From Lactarius indigo (Eukaryota; Basidiomycota; Agaricomycetes; Russulales; Russulaceae), in assembly GCA_025766275.1 (NCBI GenBank), contig JAFKAC010000015.1:930001-994000 (forward strand): 64,000 nt of DNA, in the 5' to 3' direction. The notes under the pieces were generated by a model, which was given only the letters and a program-made list of their open reading frames with translations, was not told where the DNA came from and searched no databases. The translations under genes and the position numbers were made by a program. Below, one piece after another: positions 33,758 through 47,729 of the stretch (positions within the stretch are counted from its first letter, which is position 1; each line of letters begins with the position of its first letter).

Positions 33758-34452
33758 AACCAAACCAAACCAAAAAAGGGGGAAGGTGGCGGACAAAGTA
33801 GAGTACTGTACTGTAAATGCATGTCAGTGGTGACGGCGGGCTCCGATTGGCAAATGGCCCAAGGGGTGGAGCACCAGCACCTTCCGAGCGCTTGACGCGC
33901 AACTTCCTGGTCATGAGGGACCCAGCCGTTTACGTACATACGTCCCACCTGGCGATAATCTCCACTGCGAGGGTACTATCTGTAGTAGGCAAACCTGTGC
34001 AGTTCACGGGGTATCCGCGCGCAAGCCGTCGGCAGGTATTTCAGACACATCAGAAAGGGTTTCGGAACTGTTCTTCCGAACCACTGCCACATGCCTGGAG
34101 GACATATTACGGCAACTCCTCTGAGCGCATCATGATACAGCATGTGCTATTGGTGGGGTCACACATTCTTTTTGTTTTTCTGTTGTTTTTCTTTTTCGAA
34201 TGGCTGCGTTCCAAAATTTCCCACCACGATTCTGACGGGATGTAGATTGAGGTTGTAAAGTTTTCGGCATGGCGCCACCCAATGTACCTAGCCTGTCGGT
34301 GTATTGATCAACCCCAGTACTCAAACGTCTTGTTCTGAAAACAAGCGCGTACTATTAGAATCTGAGTCAGAGCAGATCCGTGTCCTAATAACAGGTAGAT
34401 ATATGTCAGCCGAACTTTTTTGTAGTCGATTTATGATCCGGAACATGCATTG
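33758..34452. other. Intergenic, nothing recognised
   Basis: 3' flank of MED21. Short open frames on both strands have no motifs or splice support. Confidence 0.4.
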
Positions 34453-34962
34453 CTAGCAAAAACCGGACGCTACAACCGAAGCTGACGCAGCCAGGAGCAC
34501 AGGAGGAAGGGGCGTTGCAGGGTCGAGGCTTGTGTAAGCGTAGGTAGAACACCCCCTCAAACCGCAAAACTCACATTTCCCTCCGATGATGATGTCACTA
34601 TTCCAATTCTTTCTTCCGGGCGTCCATCTTATCAGTGCGTTTGTCCCTTTTCGTCGGGCTTGCTTCGAGTGGCGTCTGGCGCAGACAAACCCGGCGACCA
34701 GCGGCTTTAACCGCTCGCCCCGATCGAATTTGTGGTCACACGAGCAAGTACCGTTTAGCGCTTCCACCATGTCGGTGGTGGTTCCCACCAAAATTGCTCG
34801 TGTGACCATGCGCGCGTGCTGCCAACGGAAACTTATCAGTCGCTCTGCCCAACCATCTGGTTCGAGATAAGTACCTAACGTACCCACATAATATTTCTGA
34901 TCGCGTGCCACAGAACCGTGAGCGCCGTACATGTCAGCCTTCGCTAAATAGGGGCCGAGCAC
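34453..34962 (-). CDS. Unassigned intronless ORF, 169 codons
   Basis: An open frame from ATG 34962 to 34453 with no intron needed. It begins MLGPYLAKADMYGAHG. It has several cysteines, including CSCDHKF near residue 73 and KCEFCGLRGC near residue 128, which could bind metal. The C-terminus is hydrophobic (PPVLLAASASVVASGFC). I recognise no family. It sits alone between MED21 and the helicase gene, in a region otherwise without genes, so it may be a real small protein, a gene remnant or chance. Confidence 0.35.
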   Translation of the reverse strand: MLGPYLAKADMYGAHGSVARDQKYYVGTLGTYLEPDGWAERLISFRWQHARMVTRAILVGTTTDMVEALNGTCSCDHKFDRGERLKPLVAGFVCARRHSKQARRKGTNALIRWTPGRKNWNSDIIIGGKCEFCGLRGCSTYAYTSLDPATPLPPVLLAASASVVASGFC

Positions 34963-36190
34963 ACGAGCTATAATTGCGTGATGCGTGATTTATGCGGTAT
35001 AGTTAGTTGAGAGACGAGGCACGGGAAAACTTGCGTCCTAGGGACGTTCTTGGTGATTCGTTTGGTTTCATTCGCAGTTGCCCAGGAGTCACTAGTCACT
35101 CCTGGGCCAGCAGAGTGAACCTGTTTTCTAGACCACGCCAAACTCTTCTAGCCAGTAATGGAATTTTCACGACTCAGTACCTGGGGAGAAAAAGGGTCCG
35201 CAAAGGCACCATGACCCGGGAAACAGATATGGCGCGTCCCAAAAAAAAAAGTATGGCGGCCGTAATGTGCGCTTGTAAAAAAAAAAAGGCGTGCGCAACT
35301 GCCTCCGGAGAAACTAAACCAAGACGGTCAAGGGCAGAACCCTACACGAGGATCATGTCGAGATAGGAGACGACAGGTAGCCACCAAAGTGAAATCCCTT
35401 GTGTGGGGAGGGGAAAAAGAGGGGTCGTTTCTCTTCGAGTCTTGTGGGCCGCGTGAGTCACACGAGCTCTCTGTGTGTACTGGTATGTGGCGAAGATGAC
35501 GGCGCTGTCAGAAAAAGAACGCAAGATCGAAAGATATCAGCGGTGCAAAGATTTCTCATCAGAAGCCGACGCAGGAAGTCGTCCTTTCAAATTGAGAACC
35601 GTGCTGAGCAGCACCAGGGATCATATATCATACAACATGATTAAGATTGAAAATGCCAACAAGTCCAGAGGCGAGTCGTGAAAGGCGATGACCGATGACC
35701 GATGCTACTTTCCTCTCTTACTGTAGGGCTGCATCCGCAAAGTTGGAGGTGTTCGGAATCGTTCTCGAACCGTTCTGAACGGCTCCGAACAGCTACTAGT
35801 TTTGCAGGTGTGATGCTGGTGCGCGATGTATACTATACGGTTTGCATATCCCCTGCCAGTGCACCAGGGAAAGGGAAGGGGAGGCGATTAACACACGGTC
35901 AGACGCCAACATGCGTGTGAAGGTGCCAATGAAGATAGACCCTATCACAGAACAGTGCTACATAGATACCGACTTGAAGATGTGTTGGGAAAAAAAAAAA
36001 AAAAAAAAACAGAAAGAATGTACTGCTTGTTGCTGATTATGGACCTGGAAAGAGTTGCATTTTTCTGCACCGACGCAGTCGCACTTGAGACAAGAGAGAC
36101 CTTTGATAACCAACTACTCTGAGTCAGACTCCGGTGGTGAATATCCCGAAGAAAATATGGGCCGCGCGCGAAGGCACTTATAAAACTGAA
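34963..36190. other. Intergenic, poly(A) runs only
   Basis: Contains three A-runs (about 35239-35250, 35277-35287 and 35990-36009, the last 19-20 bases long). They could be ends of decayed retroposed copies, but no target duplications are visible. No gene is seen. Confidence 0.4.
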
Positions 36191-39100
36191 CTAGACATAC
36201 ATGTAGTCGAGATCCTCGGTATTTAGCTCTGGCTTTTCTACTACTTTCGGCTTCCGGCTTTCATTCACGTATCTCCTCCACATACACGCCAACGTCATGT
36301 CAAATTCTAGCTCCTCCTTTGCCTGCGGCACCTCGTCGATGATCGCCGCGACGACTCCAACGTAGACCTCCAACACTTTGAGGTCTCGGCGCTTGTGAAT
36401 ATCAGACGTTTCCTTGAGCTCTGCCTGGAGGCCCTGTATACGTTTGATTATGGTGCTGAGACGCGGCATACGGAAATCATCAGTTGAACTAGACTTAGTA
36501 TGCGCGAACACTGTCGTGCACCCACTTTAGCCTCGTTTGCCGCTTCATAAGGTCCTCAATTTCTTGGTGTCTCCTATTTGAGCGTGCTGCCCGCTTCACC
36601 TTTGCCTTTTCATCCATCACTATCGTCCGCGTATAATCGAGGCAGAGGAGCAAATGGGGGAGAGCTCCAAGGAAAATAGGCCGATACAGCGACCTTTCCG
36701 GCCATTCAATAGACTTTGCCGCTTCCGCAAAAGCTTCGAACCGATCCTTTCGGGCCTTTGGTAGCCCCAATCCTGCGTGGGCGATCTGATTTGCACGTTT
36801 AGCCTGGAGCCGACGATAGTAGGATTGCAACGTCTTCGCCGCGTGATGCTGTTTGGCTAAATCTTCCTCCGATATCTTTGAGACTTTCGTCCTGATAGAT
36901 CCGATTATCGTAGAAACATCGACGTCGTCCGGTGGTGGTTCTGTATCTTCCTCTTCTATATCCTCCTCTTCTATATCCTCCGGAATTGGATCGTCGGCCT
37001 CAGTTGCATCCTCTGTCGGAACTTCAACCGGGGGCTGTGCGTCATTCGCATGTCCGCGTGCCTGAGTGGGGACAAAGGGTGTCGCTGCTGGGTTCAGCGT
37101 CGACGCGGGGCCAGTGGCCAAACTGAGTTTTCGGCCGATGTCGCCCGCATCCCGGAACTTGATGGGGTGGACTCCACGAAAGGTGTACAGAGCGTTCCGA
37201 CTCTCATCCACCAGGGTTACCATCTCGTCTAGCTGTGGTTGAGGGATAGACGAGGTGACAACAACCGCAAGTCGTGACCAATCTTGGGCGTAGACATACC
37301 TAGGTTTCGTTCAATCGTGCTCTCTAGGAAAAGGGGAATTACACTGACTGGCTGAAAAGGGGGGAGAACGTCCGATTAGGATCCCTTTTCCGGAGGGATG
37401 TAATCGATCCTAAGATTCGTGCCCTCAAGTCGGTACGGCGGAGGTTGAATCCCACTGATGGGCTTTTGTGAGTACTGCACCTAGGCGGCCATATGACCCC
37501 AAACCTACATAAGCAAACAGTCCTGCACCTGAGCCCGGTGTTAAGTTAGCAATGGGTAGCTATATGTGGGTAGGAGCACACACAATCTCGCCAGGACGAA
37601 GTTTCTAGCCCGGACGGAAACGAGGTTGAGAGGCCTATTCTGGTGGAGAAGGTGGTCTGATCGCAATGAGCAGTAACTTGCACTCTACCTATGCCCCACT
37701 CACCGGCGCCATTGCCCGTGTAGACGTTCTCCAACAGGTCTTGAAAAAGTCCTGCCGTTGTGAAAGCGAAGTGGGGATGTGCATCCTTATTTTGGACCTT
37801 GTCTAACTTCCGCACATTTTCAAGTATCCAACTCCGCGGGAGTGTTATCCCATGAAGTGATCCTGTCTTCATAAAAGACCACGCTATGATAAATGAGCCT
37901 ACGACGAGCTCCAGGAATCTGCACAATATAGTGATCTCAACCGGAATTTTTTTGTCAAGAATGTGTCTAAAAGGCGTAGAATCAGAAAGGGAAACGCGGA
38001 ATTGGTAGGAGACACACCGTATGAACATTGCACCGGCGTGAATACTACCGTTTTTGTCCCCGCGTAAGAATTCAAGCAGATCTAGGATAACATACCCATC
38101 CCTTTCCTCACGCATTAAGAAGGGTGGGCTATATTTCTGAACCAAGCTAGTACGATGGACGAAATCGACGAGTGCCTTGTTGTCAATGAAGGAACCTAGG
38201 TCTACCAATCTCAGCAACGACGATAAAAACTTAGGTTGGTACGGCTCGAGATTGTTGAGGTTAGGCCAAATCCAGTGGGTCCTCAGCGAGTCAAATGTCC
38301 GCAAAGTCAGTCGAAGTTCGACATTCATAGGAGATCCGAATGTGATGTGCATTGGATTCATGGTATCATAAAGTCGCTCGGGCCAGATACTTCAGAAGGT
38401 AGGGTCAGCGTGCTGTGGGCTAGAAGCTTAGAAACGCACCGTTGGTAGCGTAAATCCCCGCCAACAAATTGAATCAAGATCGAGAAATCGACTAGATACA
38501 TGTGGAACCACAATCTTCTATCGAACCATGTGCGGTCAAGTTTGTGATGTCGCGTACAGTCGGCGCGGTCACATCGTCCGGCAGCGGATACTTCACATGG
38601 ATCAAAGACGCGGACGGAGAGGCAACCGTTGCAATATGCGTCGAGCAAATTTCTTAATCGTTCTCGGAGCGTATATCGATATAGATCGTAGAAGTATCTC
38701 ACTTCTACCGCAATGTCGTCACTTGATGGTCGCCGTAAGGATCTTTGGGAGCAGTCATGAAGGAATGTGCCACGTGGGAGACATATACGACCATTCGACT
38801 GCACAGAGAACGAAAAGAGTTTCCGGATGTGGCGCCTATCCCATGGATCCCAAGAAATAATGATCTCCTGAACTAGACGTGCATAACCGTGGAGAGCGAC
38901 TGCCATGTTGAGGACTTGGGAGTCGGAGTAACTTTGAAGGATCTGCGTATTAAAATTCTGGAAAAAGTGATCAAGACAGAGGAGCGCTGCAGGTTTATTT
39001 TCTTCCAGGTGGAAAGTTCGCCCTAGAGCCATTAATTGAGCCGTGTTTACTTCGCTAATAGCTTCAAACATTTGGAACTGATGGTCGGTCAGTTGGAGAC

Positions 39101-42100
39101 TAAACGAAGGACCAAAGAGCCTAACCTCCTGCCGAGCCTTTGAATCAAGGGATTTCACGTCAAGACGCTCAATAAACTGCCTGATCTTTCGGAGCTTGAC
39201 CTGAGCGTCCCCATCGAGAACATCGGACGTTATGCCAAAGGAGAAGATTCCCCATAGGGTATCGAGTAATTTCTGCGTAGCCAGCTTAGTTGCTTCGCCC
39301 GAATTCTTGTCCTTCAGAAGCACGTCAACTGCATCGAGAACCCTGTTCTCGCGGATGTGAAGTTCGGCAGCCTCACGAAATCTGCCTCTTTCGACAAGAA
39401 TATTGACCTCGGCGATGTCAAGATCACAATCCCTGACGAATTCCAGCTCTTCCTCAAGGCCAGAGAACAGGCCAGAGGCTTTCCTGCGAAATGATGTGAC
39501 GGGCAGCGACGGGAAAGTGACGGAAGGGAACGCACTTCAGGTCTCCTCGTTGGAGGTAATAGTATCTTGCGACGTCAGTGAGCTGGCTCGCAACCGAAGA
39601 GTCCATGAAGTCGCCATGATTCTGGATGACAGAGACCGTCGCATCGAACATCCCTGCACGACGATAGTTCTGAGCGGCCTCTGTAAACTTGGAAGCATTC
39701 TCGAACGCTTGCGCAGCCTGTGCATGATCTTCTAGGACCAGGAATGCCTCAGCGGCAATACGATAGTACTCGCTTCGTTCCCGGAAGATGGTTGCCTCCC
39801 GTGCCGAAGCCAAAAACGCTCGAGCGACCTCGGTATACGCGTCCCGTCGCTTGTTGTCTCCAAGGCGGTTGCGTACAGGGATCCCGCGTGCTTGCTCACG
39901 AAGGTGATAGGCGTATGCGATATCTTTCTCACGAGGCATCCCGGCGCGCTCGTAGCTATGCATGGCCTGAAAGTATCGCTTGTGCGAAAATAACGTCCTC
40001 GCCATTTTGGCCCACTCTTCCGGAGACGAAGACACGGCAAGCTGGGGTACGTCTGCGCCTGGTGTACAATTTTGGACGAGATCGATTGAGGACCAGTATA
40101 TCTGAAGCGGGTTAGAGTGCCACGACTACGGAAGTAAATATCTCTCACCCGCATTGGTTCAGCCGTCTCAGATCGATCGACCACCCAAAGATTCTTTCGG
40201 GCTCTCGTGATGGCGACGTACAAGAACTTAAGCTGTAAGACAACTTAGGTGCGTAATGGGAACCACGCCAGGGCAACGAACCTCAGAGCAAACTCCAGCG
40301 TGGCGGCTTTCGTCGAAAGTCGGAGCAGGGATCTTTGCACGCTGAGCACGGTCGATGGCATTGAGAACAACACGCCACTGAGAGACATCGACAGTAGAGT
40401 CCTCAAAGAAGTTGTAAAGGAGAACCTAGAAAGCCCGATCGTAGTGGATTCGGTGCCAACTGGAGGCGAACTTACGTCGTTAAACTCCAGGCCTTTGCTC
40501 TCGTAGAGGGTCCTATAAGCTTTCAGTATCTCAACCAGCAGCGCTTTGAGGAGGACGCACATAATCAGACCAATATTGCCGACTTGATTCCTTAACTTCT
40601 CCCTGGCGGCGTCAGTCCGCACCAGAATGCATTGCTGGGCTCCGAATTCGATATGGTGCCCACTATTGAACTACATCAGTTGCAGGAAATCGGGACCGAA
40701 ACCGTGTACTAACGCTGTTCCAAAAAGGAATGATTCGTATCGGACATTATCCTGGTCCCAGCCGCTGAAAAAAACAGGCTTTATGCCATCGACGATCCCT
40801 TTCTCCTCAGGCAAAATATCGATTGCATACGGCCAGAAATTTGTGATGAGCACAATGACCGAATGCGCGCACCTCACTATCCCACCGTGCGAGCGGAAGT
40901 TGGTGACGAGTTGAAACGACCTAGGCTGATGGGGTGCAATCGTTTGGACGAATTGCTGTTTCATACGCTCCTAGAATATCCGGCCAAAGCTCGCAACTCT
41001 CGAGCCGACAACAGCAGAGGTCACTTACCTCATTCCGATGCAAAAAAGCTTTCAGGTCGTCAAAACGGAAAGAACTGCCGACGGAGATTGTCTGCGCAGT
41101 ATCTCCTGCCCAAAACTGACCGTCTGGGTTGCAGCAGATGGCTCTGAGGACTGTGCGGAGATTGAACGCTCGTGGTCTGGGTTAAGGTCGAGACATGCCC
41201 ACCCTTTGCATCAATCAATAAATTGTCCTGAACCTCGTCGACATATCTATTCCGAATTTTTGAGTTTTGGATCGAGAAAATCAAGAGAAGCGCGAACAGG
41301 AAATCGATCTTCTGGCCCTTCATACCATCCTGTACCATACTACGGAGAATCGAATGCGTTCTGTCAACGACATCGTCAATGATTGGGAAGCTTGGCGAGA
41401 AGACACTAAGGTAGCTAACCGATCTGCGGCATCATACTCTCTGCGGTCGCGCTTCATCTTTAGATAGGTCTCGAAGAGGGCGTAAATTTCTTTGCGCTTG
41501 CTTGCAAACGTAGCCTGTGTTCGAGAGCTGAGATTCAGATAAGTCTCATAATCGAGGAAATGGGTCTCTGAATCCAGTGTCATCTCAGAACCCTTGATGA
41601 CGCCTAGAGAGAGGTGTCGAAATCGAAAACAACGTTGGAGGTGATGCGGGTATATTTACCCATAAATTCACTAAAGACAAGGGAAGCGTCTGCAAGGCGG
41701 AATTGGGATCACGGCGATTGGCGAAGGCGGGTAAACAAACGAACCTATGCCCTTGGTGAGAGACTGAGGAAAGTGCGCCCAATATTCCTCTCGAAAAACG
41801 TCAAAAGATATGAAGGATTTCCGTCTCTGGAGCATGTACTCGCTCGACTCTGCTTGCTGGCCTGCCCCGAGTTCATCTTCCGTTACAATTCCTGGAGGGT
41901 GACTCATGTCTGCCTCAATCATCGCAGACAACTGGAGGTATAGACGTTAACGCAATAAATAATATTAGTAGAGGAACGCCGTACCTTGTCGAAGGTGATG
42001 AACATAGGGAAATGGGCGTCTTGCAGATCGCTAAATCTCTGAGGGAGATCTTCACGCCAATTGACGGCCTCGTCTTGGTCCACCAATCCTGCTTCCTCTC

Positions 42101-44599
42101 TGTTCTTCTGCCTTTCGAGCAGGTCAGAAATTCCGCCCTCGGTTTTCGACGCAAGCACGAGCGATTGAAGAAGCTTTATAAAATACTCTTCGACCTTATC
42201 GGCGAGCATTCTCGACTGGGTGACAAAAAGTTGGCGCGGGCGATTTGGTCTGAGCTCGCGGTTTTGCTGCCAAGAGTTCTCGATACCCAACATTTTGAAG
42301 AGCATCGTCGTAGTCTTCCTATATATCCTGTCAGAACACATGGTGTGGGATCCATGATTCATACCCCGTGCCACTACGTCCCTGAACGAAACAGGAGTGG
42401 GCGTTCTCGATAATCTCTTGTTCATGGGGGCTGGAAGGCGGAAATGATGTCATACACATATTCATGACTCGAGAACAAGACCCACGACACTTGAAAGACA
42501 TGAACAACGTCTTGATCCGCGAGGATACCTACGCAAGATATGTGTCGTGATCTTTTGGTTGTGAAAGGAGACATACTCGTGAGCAGCGCCTAGAATGTCG
42601 AGAGTAAGTAATCCTGCCAGCCCACTGGGCCAATAGGCACCGTAGACTACTCACCTGGGAGAATGCGACGAATTTTTCAAGCCTATAAATACGGGTCAGC
42701 GAGACCGCAGCCATCTTCTGAAGCAGTGTGCTAACACAAGTAACGCATGGAGCTTAGGAGAAGAAATAAGCAATTTACCGGAAGGTACAATATCGGGACA
42801 AACCTCTCCCAGAACTTCATCACTAACAGTAGGAACTTCGTCGGGTATCATCTTCACGTCGGGAGGTGGCGCTACGGTGAAGGAAGCGGGTGGCACAACT
42901 TTATCACCTTTGTGTATGGGCTCAGCACGGAACGTGCAACTGTTGCAGATTGATCACGCTGAGTAACTCCTCTGTAAGGATCACGTACCGCCGTTGATAT
43001 TCCTTGCCTTTTCGCGAGAGCTGATGCCCCATGGAGTCCCAAAGGCGCTTGTCTAGTTGCGCGTGTGTATATATGCCAAATACCTTGATGGCTATACGCC
43101 ATTTAGCGGGCAATCACACAGTAACTAATCTAGTGGATCGCACCTTGACACTCAACCTAGGGTTGTTGAGTAAGTGACCCAACACCATGGCCGAGCCTTC
43201 TGCCTCACCTGACTATTAAAATCTGGTACGCAATCGACCTGGTACTATATCTCGGTGAGGTTATGTGGGCTCCATGAAGTGGCACAGCACCCACCACAAG
43301 TCGCGAATCACGCGTCATCTTTGCCTCGTAGATTGGAACCGAAACACTGGTCCCCGTCAACCGTTTATGGTTATCGTCCGAGAAGTGACCATTCGACAGT
43401 TCCCTGTACGGTCCTTCGTGTCAGGCAATATGCAGAACCGAGGCATACGGGTAGAGAGCTACTTGATCTTTTTAAGCGTGATGCGAAAAAGGTTCTTATC
43501 TTTCCTCCTCATTTCACGGAGGTTTCGGTCTGCTCTCCCCGAAATCAAAATTCGCCACTGGCCAAATCCTTCGACGCTATCAAAATATAATGCCGCCTTC
43601 ATCGGTTGAACCTGAGGATACGCAGCGGGGACTTCTTCGGGTATCTCGATATCCTGGGCTGACCGTTTGGCTACGGCGCCATTGTCTTCGACAGCAGCGT
43701 CCACGACCGCGGGCGGGATATAGTTTCTCTTCAATGTCTCGGAGAGGGATTCGAGACGGAAGAGGAACAAGTGAGACTGGAAGAAAAGGGGGTCATCTAG
43801 GAGTAAGGTATGGCAAATGGTAACAATCACCATAAGTATACCCTTCTGTTTACTCAAGATCCCTAGCGCCATCTCCTTAGCTTGGCTATGAGAAGTAGGT
43901 ACCTCGAGACGGAGAGCTCGGAAAGGCGTCGGGTCAACTGGCGTCATCGTCTGCCGACTTCTTCTCGCGTGTTTTTGCGCTCTCTGGGAGCCTTTCTTCC
44001 GTTTCGTCATTGGGAACGCTTCTTCGTCAGATGAGCCTCCGTCAATCTCTAAAGAAGACTGGGTGATGGTAACAAGGGCTTGGAGAACGGTGTTAGAATG
44101 TACTACATATTGGTGAGACGCGTCCAAGTCTTGCGCCAGGTCGTCCTCACTTGGGGGCCGAAGGAAGAGTAGGGAGACGGAGATGGTTGAGAGGAGTCTA
44201 GAGCAAATGGCCTTTGGAGAATAATCGTCTAGGTTGTGTGGAAATACGTTGTCGACCCAATTCAATATGACGGCGAATCTATCTTGGGACAGGGCTAGCA
44301 AAGGAACGACAGGCAGACACTGTCAAGAACGCCGCGAAGAAGTAATTGGTCGGCTCACAAGATAGGAGTAACTCGGTGCATCCCCGTAGCTCCAAAGCCA
44401 CTTCGAAGACAAAACTAAGCGTGTCTGGTCGGACGAACTGTTGAACAGACTCGAGTGCCACATCGACACCCTCATCGTCAAGGTACTTCAATAGCTCTGG
44501 TTTGAACCACTCTAAAGTGGCGAGGCCTTTCGGCATAGATGAGTGGCGAGGATGAAAGCTGCCGGTAGAACGACTCATGGTATCACTTTTGCACTGCAA
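36191..44599 (-). CDS. TRANK1-like giant protein with UvrD-type helicase core, copy A
   Basis: A many-exon gene of roughly 2,200 codons. The N-terminal part is helical (residues from 44599 to about 42700, including FGQWRILISGR and RLWDSMGHQL). The superfamily 1 core follows: Walker A GRSGTGKTTTM, split by an intron (about 42390-42300); a YWPHFP-like block WAHFPQSLTKG; DEVQDNLLIDA (motif II, about 41240); FWAGDTAQTISVG (motif III); LVTNFRSHGGIVRCA (IV, about 40890); YESKGLEFNDV (V); and LYVAITRARKNLWVVD (VI, about 40200). Next come TPR-like helices (EEWAKMARTLFSHKRYFQAM onward), a long conserved tail, an acidic IEEEDIEEED repeat, and an IQ-like AAKTLQSYYRRLQAK before the stop at 36191. The core motifs are intact. 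Family function in fungi is unknown; an ATP-driven nucleic-acid role is expected. The upstream ATG could be 44578 instead. Confidence 0.8.
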
Positions 44600-47500
44600 A
44601 GAGTGTTGCCAAAGTCGGTGCCACCAGGTGAGTTAGATGGTAAAAGGAACGTGGTCACCGGCGCAAATAGTAATCCTAATTCCTATTGATTCAATTGAGC
44701 GCTGAGCGTTGCCGGTTGAGCCCCTGTCAGCCGGGTGCTGCAATCCCTCACTCCTCCACGTTGATGCCAAATCTCTGACTGAAATATACTGAAAGCGCAG
44801 AACCGAGGAGTCGAGCGTGCCTTGAGCGCTTGAGCGTTCAAGTTGTAGAGCACACCATGACCTTCCAAGGTACTCGACCCCACCATGAAAATCGCTTCTA
44901 ATCACCCATTTCGCCTGGTGATGACCGTGACAAGTGACAACATTTGTATAGGTCAATTTGCGACGTAACGACGATTTTGTGAGCTGCCTCATGCTTACCT
45001 CACGGGAAATCTTTGCGAGCCGAGGTTCATGGCCCTTCGGGGGTTCAGTCTCGGCGGCGCTGCCATGTCCGACTCATGCCACGAATCTCGGTGCGTGGAA
45101 GACAAAAAAGGAATGAAGGGGAAATAGTGTGTGGTTTTTTGATCCTCCAGGTGACGGTGAGTTGGCTGAGGATTTGCGGTTGCTGAGCGCTGAGTGCGGA
45201 GTGCGGAGTGCAGACACCCTCACATAGCCCAATGGTTCATCCGAATCGTCCCTGGCTGACTCGTGGTACTGCAGTCCATCATTCGGACACTTTTCCTCGA
45301 CCAAGCGCAACACGTGGCATTCAAGTTGTCTCTCGCGAGGGTAACGCGACTTTGGGTTACCTAGTATGATGGACACTCATCGCTTGGGAGCTTTTTGTCA
45401 TGAACATATACTATTGAGATTCGTGGGTAACGGTGTCAGCCAGGACCCGTTTCATTGATCAACTTAGCTTCGCCACGGTACATCGTATGCCCAGGACCAA
45501 CCCATCGTCACAGAACGTGCTCCAGTGAACATGACAGCTCCGACGTGGCCACTTTGATCGATCCCGCGCAGAGTCTTCAGATCACCAACGTACTTGTCAC
45601 GCAATGAGCGGCAGTGGTGCGATATACCAGCAAGACTTTCTCCGTCTGTATTCTACGATTTCTCTGTATACGTCGCATTAAACACGACGCCGCCCCCTCC
45701 CCTTTCTAGGCCCCTCTTCAATCCGAGCGTCATGAATGCCTTCAAACATTCGTAGGCAAGCATTATTTAAGCTAGAACTTGCAGACACCAGAGGATCCGA
45801 TACACTTTACAGTAGAGCTCATGCTGATCAACACCCCCGGAAGGAAAGTGGTGTTATTACATTGGATTATCGATAAGCTCTCGACGATGATTCGGATCTT
45901 TCCGAAGACGGTTTAACATCTCGTTTACTCCTTGCACTGTAGTACTTCCCAAATTGATGGTCGCTTTACATGAGATTGTTTTCCTATCGATTAATAAGTA
46001 CTAAGTTACAGTGGGCATGTGTATTGAAATAGGAAACATTTTTTCCAGCTTTACTTAACTTATTACCATACAGAATCAAGGTGTATGGGCGTACATGGAA
46101 AGGTAATGTACCTGTCTCAGTTGTCTTCGTGTCATACTGTTGCGTACACACCACTGGGCCTTGGGAATTGGTCTTTTTGTGATAAAATTGACATGTCTTT
46201 CCGTCCGTTTGCTCCTATCCCAGAGGCTGAGCGTTGAGACTGAGAGGTAAGCGTCATTGAAATCCTTGTCTGTCACTATCATCTCTGGACTTTTGAATCA
46301 GGCTATGGGGCCTGTTTTTTGTCCACAATATGACACCCTGATGAGAGTACCCCGCTCACCTCAATAGCTCATCGATCATCTAGCAACTCATGGTCTCTTT
46401 CTCCAACTCGAACAAAGCCCCTCGATTTCAGTTTCGCATACTCGATACCGTCAACGCCCTCTGCAAGTAGCAATCCTCCCGCAACTACTTATCCTGCTAC
46501 ATCAAGCCCGCGTAGCATAGTCATCCCGTTGCAACGAAATATGCAAGGAACTTTGCTACGCCTCCACGATATGTATTCCGGTTTCCCACCCCTTCGCTAG
46601 CGCACGCGTTCTCCGCCCCAAACCCCGTACTCGACCTTGCTCACCCCCACGCGCTCCCGTTTGCGCAAATGTCGCCATCTGGCGCCCTGCGTCAATTGGC
46701 GGATCCGCCGCGCATAGGATGCATAGTATCTTGAGCGGGAAGATCGGCCGGGGCGTCGCGTGTGGGCGGTCTGCGCGACCAGATATCTGTGTCTGTGCAG
46801 TTGTGAGCCTGTAAGGTGGACGTTCTGCGTCGGAGAGACGGTATGGTCAGCGTCGTGGGATGAGAGAAGTAGGGAGAGAGCGCGACGAGCACACACCTGA
46901 ACGAGATGCCAAGCGATCTACGATAGAAAAGGAAACGATGACGTTCTGCAGTACTTCGCAGAGTATTTCGCCGAGCTCGGCGTTGTCGTCCCTTGCCGTA
47001 CTGAACTACGCTTCGCGCTGGCGCTAGCGTTCGATCCAGGCCTGCGAGTGACCTGAGATGCGACACCACGATATGTCATGATAGGTGTCTCCAAGCATCA
47101 ACAAAAACAAATAAGGAAGCATACCAGGGATCGACGTGCTGCGCTGGAAGGCGCACACGAACACTGGATGCCAGGAGGGAAGCACTGCGTGAGTCCCCTC
47201 TTTTCTGGGTGGGATCGTACATTGGAGCTCGTGCTCGACGGGCCAGTAGTCAAGTAATATCGCCCTTGAGATCTTCGATTAACGGCTCGGACACAACACG
47301 TATTCTAGATGAGGAAGAACCTAAGTACTGATCTGATGGGTGCGATGGATGGTGCGTACAATCTTGCAATAGACCACCCAGTGCCCAGGCGTCATTGTCT
47401 ACGTTGAATATGTCCTCCGCCCCGTATGTTGTGAGCGACAGGGTTCAATAAAGATTGTCGATGACAAGGGGGGATGTGACGTGGCTCGTCCTCGTATGAT

Positions 47501-47729
47501 GAAGATGATGTAATCGGTGGTTGAAGTGATCGGCGGTTGAGAAGGACCTGGAGAATGAGAATCGAAAGAGGCGAGATCTGGTGATCCGATGATACTGAAT
47601 TGACAAGTTCTCAGACGTAGTCACAGCGGGATATCCGGCCATGGTTTCTTCTACTGCGTGCTTTGAACCAGTCTCGATCAGTGGCCATCTGGTTCTCGTC
47701 CGCAAACCCGTCCGAGCCCCACTTGACTC
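44600..47729. other. Long intergenic stretch without a supported gene
   Basis: Minus-strand frames at 46597-47069 (about 100-125 codons, Arg-rich) could be exons of a small gene, but I see no family motif and no consistent splicing. A short GAGTGCG tandem occurs near 45195-45210. No transposon ends are recognised. Confidence 0.35.

Noticed and set aside
36946..36985. Short tandem repeat as a regulatory array
   Set aside because: It is coding: two units giving the acidic IEEED repeat in helicase copy A.
46597..47069. Possible two-exon minus-strand gene
   Set aside because: Arg-rich frames with no family motif and no consistent donor-acceptor pair; low support.
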